From Jacaranda mimosifolia (Eukaryota > Streptophyta > Magnoliopsida > Lamiales > Bignoniaceae), in contig CM032123.1 of assembly GCA_018894105.1 (NCBI GenBank), positions 27,195,744-27,259,743 on the forward strand: a stretch of 64,000 nucleotides of DNA. The letters are read 5' to 3'. How positions within the stretch are numbered: position 1 is the first letter of the stretch; each line of letters begins with the position of its first letter. Below, in pieces: positions 58,700 to 64,000 of this stretch. The notes beneath the pieces are model-generated. The model saw only the letters and a program-made list of their open reading frames with translations, did not search any database and had not been told where the DNA came from. Made by a program: the position numbers and the translations under genes.

Positions 58700-59190
58700 C
58701 AACATTAAATTAACCTTTCCTTTGCCAAAAGAGATAAAACAACCCAAATTGTCTAAAATAGAAATTGAAATTAAATTCTCAGTGAAAGTCGATACATAGA
58801 AAACATTTTTCAAAAATAAGGAAGGCTATTTGTCCACTCTCTCTTAATTTTCTCTTCTCCAGAGCAAGGTTGTTTGAGACCAACATGAACAATATAATTA
58901 TTAGGAAGGGAAGTATAGATCTTTGAGTTTGGATTAGATATGAACTATTTTCAAAATATACTCCTAACCCTGCTAGAATTATTATACTTCATACATGTCA
59001 GAACACTTATAAGATTCTAGCCTCAAACTTAGTAGATATTTGATACCTTTGTCCTACTGCATCGAAAAATTCCCTAACATTATTAGTTTCACAAAGTGCA
59101 CTAACCAAATGCTCTCCAATAGAATTTTTCATAGCTAGAAGATGTAGACAATTGAACCCCTCCCACTAGACGTAAACTCCTTTCTCAGCA
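58700..59190 (-). pseudogene. gag: gag fragment of the nested copia
   Basis: On the minus strand around 59135-59030 the frame reads AMKNSIGEHLVSALCETNNVREFFDAVGQRYQISTKFEAR in short pieces. This matches the copia Gag capsid block (IxxSLSDHVVxGLxxxxSAxEFLxxVxQRYxxSxK). The rest of Gag, the zinc knuckle and protease are not readable; the stretch to 58690 is broken. Confidence 0.55.
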
Positions 59191-61002
59191 TTGGAAGCAT
59201 TATCAATAAGTTGGGGAGGTTAATCCTCCTAGGAAGCTATATCAATAAAAGCTAATCCCAGGGTAAACTATTTCACGCTTTATCCTTTTATAATCTCCAC
59301 CTTACAATAGTTCAATAGTAGCACTACCATTATTTAAATTCATAGTAACTGTCAAAAATAACAAAAATGCAACAAACCACGTCAATAATAGGCAATTAAC
59401 AAGAATAAGTTTAGAGCAATATAGCTTAATTCCTCATAAAGTCCTCATGAGTTATGACAAACTCTTCTTTGGGCAGAGAATGCCACACACACAAGGCCTC
59501 TCATGCAAGAACGGTACAGCGATATACTAATTGTTGAAGAGTTGTTTCCTTTGGGAAACAAATCTTCTAAATTAATATATCCCTGTCAATATGTTATGCA
59601 CCAACAAAATCAATTATCACACATAGCTAACCCCCTTTGGGTAGGTGAGAATGTATAATAAAACCAACTCGAGATATGCATGCCACAAATTTTACAAATC
59701 TCAATAAATAGACACTTTGGTGTAACTATTTACTTCAACCCATAAAACAAGCACATGACGGAGTCCAATAATTAATTGCCTAACTTGCATTCACACAATA
59801 TATTTGCAAGACTCCCATAAAATTAAGTACTAGAACAATATATACTTTAGGGAGCTATTAAAGAATATTTGAAGCATTCAAGTTATTCAAAATCTAATTT
59901 GATTGACTATTAGATTTCCTAAAAATATATGGAGTGCTCATAGAACTATTAGAGGAGTCCAATTCTAAAAATTCTAAAATAGTTAAAAACATTATTTTAG
60001 ATGAGATAACAGTTATAGAAGAAAAAAAATTATGCCTTCAACTTCTGTTACAGCCATAATGTTTAGAATTATAGTTCTCTCTTTCTAACTAAATACTAAT
60101 AACATGTTATCAAAATATTAAAAGAATTCAGCCCACTAAACTTCCATTTGAAAGCATACTAATTGCGGCATGATTAAATCATCCCATAACGCCACCAATT
60201 GCAAATCAACTAATTAAAAGACTTTGGGAGGACAATAATCAAGATGATAAACTGTAATGGATGCTATCAAATTAACATAAATTATTTTGACATTTAAATT
60301 AGTAGAAACTGAAACTTTCTTTTAATGTACATGAAGATAAAACTATAAAAGTGAAAAAAAAATTATTTAAGAACAATTGTAATGGAGTTTTAACTTAAAT
60401 ATTTAGGCAATAAACAAAAAAAGAAAACTGCCATAAAATGTTGTTACCGCAATCATGAGCAATATACCTTCCACATACACAGTAGAATATTTCAAGGTCT
60501 TATTCTGCATTCCAATATGAGTGTTGCTCATGCTTGACTACAAAATCCCCAATTTCAACTTTTTTTTTTTTCCTTTTTAACTGCAAGAATTGCAACAAAA
60601 GAAATTATAAAATCTAAGCTTATTATGAATAGAAATAAAATCAAAACATATTAAAAAGGGCAGATGCCATTTTATAATTAGCTATAAAAGTGATGAATTA
60701 GAGACCACCAGTTACCATAGAAATTTGAGGAGAGGGCCTTTTGTCTTTTGTTCGAATTTTCTTCTTATGTCTATATCAAGATAATTATAACAAAAGGGTT
60801 TCTGGAATTGATGCGGAAACCATGCAACCAATAACTATCACTCTTCAATTAAGAATCATACCTCATTCTAAAAGAATTTTTGCCGTCTTAGAACAAAATT
60901 CGATTTCACACTAATATGTTGGGAAATAGCTGAACAATTTCGCAATATACTTTGGACAAAATTAGAGATATACAAAATAGGGTTTTGATTTAGAAGATAT
61001 AT
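59191..61002. other. 5' untranslated part of the nested copia, nothing coding seen
   Basis: About 1.8 kb between the primer site and the gag remnant. It is AT-rich with no recognised reading frame or terminal repeat. It is longer than usual for a copia leader, so it may hold decayed gag or an unrecognised insertion. Confidence 0.4.
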
Positions 61003-61016
61003 GGCTCCGATACCAA
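61003..61016 (-). other. Primer-binding site of the nested copia
   Basis: On the minus strand TTGGTATCGGAGCC lies one base from the 5' LTR. The family motif TGGTATCAGAGC pairs with the 3' end of initiator tRNA-Met; here one A is G. Confidence 0.8.
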
Positions 61017-61017
61017 C

Positions 61018-61471
61018 TATAAGATATAATTCAAGCCAAGATGCACATATCCATGAAATGAAAACACCATAGATAGATTGATTTATTTACATATCTATTT
61101 GAACCATGGGAGTGATGATCGATGATTCCTGCAATTTTACGATTGATTGCTAAATCTTCCTCTCCTTCTCATACAAACCACTCGATAGCTTTAATGGGAT
61201 AACAATATCAAAACGTGGAGTGGAGAGGGACCTAGCCACAATATATATAAGATATAACCCTAGAGAGTCTTCCTATCACGAGCTTCTAAGATTGGGCCTA
61301 CACCACCTGTCGTACCAAGTTTGTTTAGAAAAAAGCCTTAACAACATTGGGTCAAAATATTAGGCCATATGAGTCTGTCTCATTAACCGTATTAATTTAA
61401 CCCATTTTTATTATATTAGAAAAAATAAATTCAATTAATAGAAGTCCACATATTGGAATAAAATTCCAATA
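61018..61471 (-). repeat. 5' LTR of the nested copia
   Basis: It is 454 bp, the partner of 54943-55397. Its outer terminus has TATTGG where the other LTR has TGTTGG, and its inner terminus has TATAAG where the other has TGTAAG, so each end carries one transition. Target duplication GTTAT follows at 61472. Confidence 0.88.
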
Positions 61472-61476
61472 GTTAT

Positions 61477-62440
61477 GACCACATGTCTGTACTTTTCTAA
61501 TCTTTTACTTTTCTGAAGTTTAAGAAATTCTTTTTAATCTTCATTTGTCACTTCATTTTCTCAAATACTTCCATTATCAATAAATTATTCATTGGGTCAA
61601 CAGAACATCTTTTGAGCCAGCGATTGTATTGAAGAAATTGAATGATTTGGCTATATGACAATAAACTGATATCCCTTGCTATGTTATGCGCATCCAACAA
61701 ATACGAACTGAATTCTTCTTTCACTTAATTTCCCCTCTTGGATTCAAGAGTTCTTTCTTTATTCCAAAATTTACATAGAATAATCTATATTCTATTTATT
61801 TGGGACTCTATTTATAATATCATAAGCAAAAAGCAATGCTTCACCCCTAAAATCTTATGATAAATTAGAATTAGGTAGCATTGTGTCTATAATTTCAGTT
61901 AAAACTAACTTTTATATTTTCGAACAACTTCTGTTGAGGTGTATAAGGTATAGTTGCTTAAGTATTTTACTGGTGGACTTGAAATACTTGGGTTCATAAT
62001 ATTCAACTTCACTATTAATTATTCTTAAACATTTTATAAAAATTTCTCATTGCAATTCCAATTCAGATTTATAAACTCAAAAATTTTCTATGATCGACTT
62101 CAATCTTAGAATGTGAATAATATACATGGTAATATATATATCTAGAGTAATTATCAATAAAGGTCATATAGTAATTCTTTCCTACTGTATTCGGAGTTTT
62201 ATCACGACTTCAATTGGTGTTTATTTTTGCTAATTTATTGATTTCGTCTCTTGTACCATATTAACCACCGAATTCTTTTGACGATTTTGTAGATAATAAT
62301 CCGATCAACTTCAAGATGATTTCTGAGCTCCACAAGACATTAGACATGCATGTGTGTCTTCTTTCTTGTGTTGAAGGGATCAGTTGATGACATCTTTACA
62401 AGCTATAAGCAACTTAACAACAAATAAAAATACAATGATA
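61477..62440 (-). pseudogene. Integrase of the older Ty1/copia remnant
   Basis: In shifting frames on the minus strand: KNYYMTFIDNYSRYIYYHV (about 62184-62128), a mid-core stretch, SKILKQLYLIHLNRSCSKI, TEIIDTMLPNSNLS, DFRGEALLFAYDIINRVPNK (about 61850-61790), and IQFVFVGCA*HSKGYQF (about 61710-61660). This is the copia integrase core and the start of the linker. The RT part of the same element is at 54220-54842; the younger copia separates them. Confidence 0.75.
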
Positions 62441-62553
62441 TGTGGTTCATCTATGTCCAAATTATGTTACATGAAACTTGTCAACCTACAATTAATGTAA
62501 GTCATGCAATTATTGGTCCATATATATAACAAATTAATATTGCCTATCTATCA

Positions 62554-62555
<2 letters not shown>
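62441..62555. other. Spacer
   Basis: No gene recognised. It may include the decayed gag side of the older copia. Confidence 0.3.

Positions 62556-62593
<38 letters not shown>
62556..62593. repeat. (CT)n microsatellite
   Basis: About 18-19 uninterrupted CT units, the longest dinucleotide run in the window. Confidence 0.95.
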
Positions 62594-62594
<1 letters not shown>

Positions 62595-63610
62595 AAATTA
62601 TTGAAACAACTAACCAGGAATTTTCTGTTCTGTCGTATAATAGATCTCCAATCTTTTCAATGTCTCTCACAGATGGTAAATATTAAAGACCAACAATCTA
62701 ACATGTTCAAAATATGGCCTTGGGCGGCCCTTGGCAAATCTGATCCTCTTTATCCCCATCTTTGCCTTCGCCGACTTGTAGCAATGGTCTCATATATATC
62801 ATTCTTTAATTACAGGCCTTTCTTAGATTAGCACATAGGCACATTGAGAGATTAATTTGAGGAGAAAAGGCATTTTCTGTTACTTAATGAATGAAATTGC
62901 CAACATTCAATCTCATCAAAATCTTCTTTTTCACCGTCCTCGTCATGAAAGTCAAGGTGGGACAGACTGAGACGTGCTTATCTTTAATGAAGTGGCTGTC
63001 TTTACAAATGGGAGGCGGGCCCTCGCTCTAAGGTTTCTAGCTCTAAAACTTTCCCTTTCAATATTCCAACTACTTTCGTCCCAACTTTGGTACGTTAGGA
63101 TTGTTTTAAGGTATTCAAGTTGATTGCTTACCCTTTCTAAACAACTTTGTGCACTAGAGTAACACAAACCTAGCTTCTACCTCTTCAGAATTGGGATCAA
63201 GTCTCTCGCCCACTCCCAAGGATATATACTTCAAGATGGTAAATAGCGTATATCCATGAGAGGTATGATTGATAGGAGTGTGAAGGAAAAATGTTATCAC
63301 TAGCCAATTTGGCACTAAAGTTTTGTAAAATTATAATTGTAAGATGGTTGGTCATACTCACCGGTACGTCGAAGCCAACTAGGACGGCTTGCTTTACTCA
63401 TCCCTCAAGGTCAAGGTGATCATTCTCAAGATTCACAAATACAACAACTATAAAGCAACAAAATAATTGGAAGTGAAATAGGGGAAGCAAGCTACCACAA
63501 AAACCAATGCAAAACTTAGACTAACTATGAAAAGCAAATTTGAAAATGAAATACAACATCTTTATTCAAGACAAATATAAACATATCAGGAAAACAAAAT
63601 TTATATTAGC
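62594..63610. other. Intergenic stretch, no recognised gene
   Basis: A minus-strand reading frame of 71 codons (63167-62952) is Arg/Ser-rich and matches nothing I know. GC content is a little higher at 62930-63400 than in neighbours. Its reverse complement has retroelement-like phrasing (AAGCCAACTAGGACGGC), but I could not assign it. No splice-supported host gene was seen. Confidence 0.35.
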
Positions 63611-63619
63611 TCAAACACC

Positions 63620-63910
63620 TTGACAAAAATTAGGGATGTAAATGAATATTAAACGGATTGAATACACTGTTTTCATATTCGTATCCGATTAATTTTTCAA
63701 TTACTCAGATATGAATATGGATCCGATGGATATTTATCCAAATTCATATACATCGGATACCAGTCGAATTCAGATATATCCGTATTCCATTATAATTATT
63801 TAAATACATCAATATTCAATTAAAATTACTTATATTCGAATTCAAATATTATCTTTTGAGTATTTTATTTGACGATAATTATTTGAATAACTATTTACAA
63901 ATCTATACTA
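63620..63910. repeat. Dispersed AT-rich repeat rich in GGAT/GAATAT phrases
   Basis: It opens TTAGGGATGTAAATGAATA and goes on with repeated GAATATGGATCCG, ATCGGATA and CATATTCG-type phrases. Plant genomes hold many small repeats starting (T)AGGG(G/A)TGTAAA with this composition, often hAT-related. The right end was not found before 64000. Confidence 0.4.
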
Positions 63911-64000
63911 TTATATATAGCATAGTCTTGTACATATCTAAGTGTGCAATTTTGACCAAATGTTAAATTTTTGGAATTTTGAGTATTTTAATTCAATTAA

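Larger units (their letters stand above)
54943..61471 (-). mobile_element. Ty1/copia LTR retrotransposon, nested and partly deleted
   Basis: LTRs at 54943-55397 and 61018-61471 are on the minus strand (TGTTGGAATTTTATTCC...ATCTTACA). The pentamer GTTAT is duplicated at 54938-54942 and 61472-61476. Next to the 5' LTR is a primer site TTGGTATCGGAGCC; next to the 3' LTR is a polypurine tract. The gene order gag, integrase, RT, RNase H is the copia order. Gag and integrase have internal deletions and there are stops throughout. It is inserted into an older copia remnant. Confidence 0.9.

Noticed and set aside
62952..63167. 71-codon Arg-rich minus-strand ORF as a host gene
   Set aside because: No recognised motif, no splice signals or neighbours that support it, and a length expected by chance.

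Overview
This window looks like heterochromatic nuclear DNA of a flowering plant. It is AT-rich, and almost all recognisable content is transposable-element sequence in nested layers. I found no intact host protein-coding gene, tRNA, rRNA or CRISPR array. The plant assignment rests on element types: a Tat-lineage Ty3/gypsy element with two RNase H domains and an antisense ORF, chromodomain-bearing Tekay/Del-like Ty3/gypsy elements with ~2.9 kb LTRs, Ty1/copia elements, CACTA and Mutator-like DNA transposons, a hAT derivative and a Tourist-like MITE. Every large coding region is broken by stops and frameshifts, so the products are listed as pseudogenes.

Layout. 1-85: end of a hAT-derived element cut by the window edge. 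310-646: Tourist-like MITE. 972-12565: complete but decayed Tat-type retrotransposon (LTRs 972-1753 and 11785-12565, target duplication TATAT), with gag, protease, RT, RNase H, second RNase H and integrase on + and a degraded ORF of ~840 codons on the opposite strand between integrase and the 3' LTR. A 477-bp hAT derivative (7273-7749, 8-bp target duplication GCGATGAA) sits in the last codons of pol. 13107-23912: probable large Mutator-like element bounded by diverged inverted repeats. It holds an N-terminal transposase-like exon at its right end, two tandem arrays rich in AGTAC motifs, and inserted copia-like and gypsy-like LTR sequence. 24643-27537: solo LTR of a Tekay-like element on the minus strand.

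30201-43465: a CACTA element (3-bp target duplication CAA) that was invaded by a Tekay-like chromovirus (31220-41032, target duplication ACACC). About 8 kb of this composite, from the chromovirus RNase H through the CACTA end and ~530 bp of flank, is repeated in tandem (35958-43996 and 43997-51884), so the chromovirus LTR is present three times. 52248-52780: a miniature CACTA-type element. 54220-62440: an old Ty1/copia remnant on the minus strand, split by a younger Ty1/copia element (54943-61471, target duplication GTTAT). 62440-64000: no recognised gene, with a CT microsatellite and a dispersed AT-rich repeat.

The order of events can be read from nesting and target duplications. The decay shows a pattern: in the Tat pol many stops stand where the family has Gln or Trp, consistent with C-to-T change of methylated CAG/CCA sites in silenced plant DNA. 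The most unusual items are the antisense ORF of the Tat element with a second fragment of the same domain near 28.7 kb, the 8-kb tandem duplication of a nested element, and the AGTAC-rich tandem arrays inside the Mutator-like region. Similarity and family statements come from reading by eye; no database search was run.
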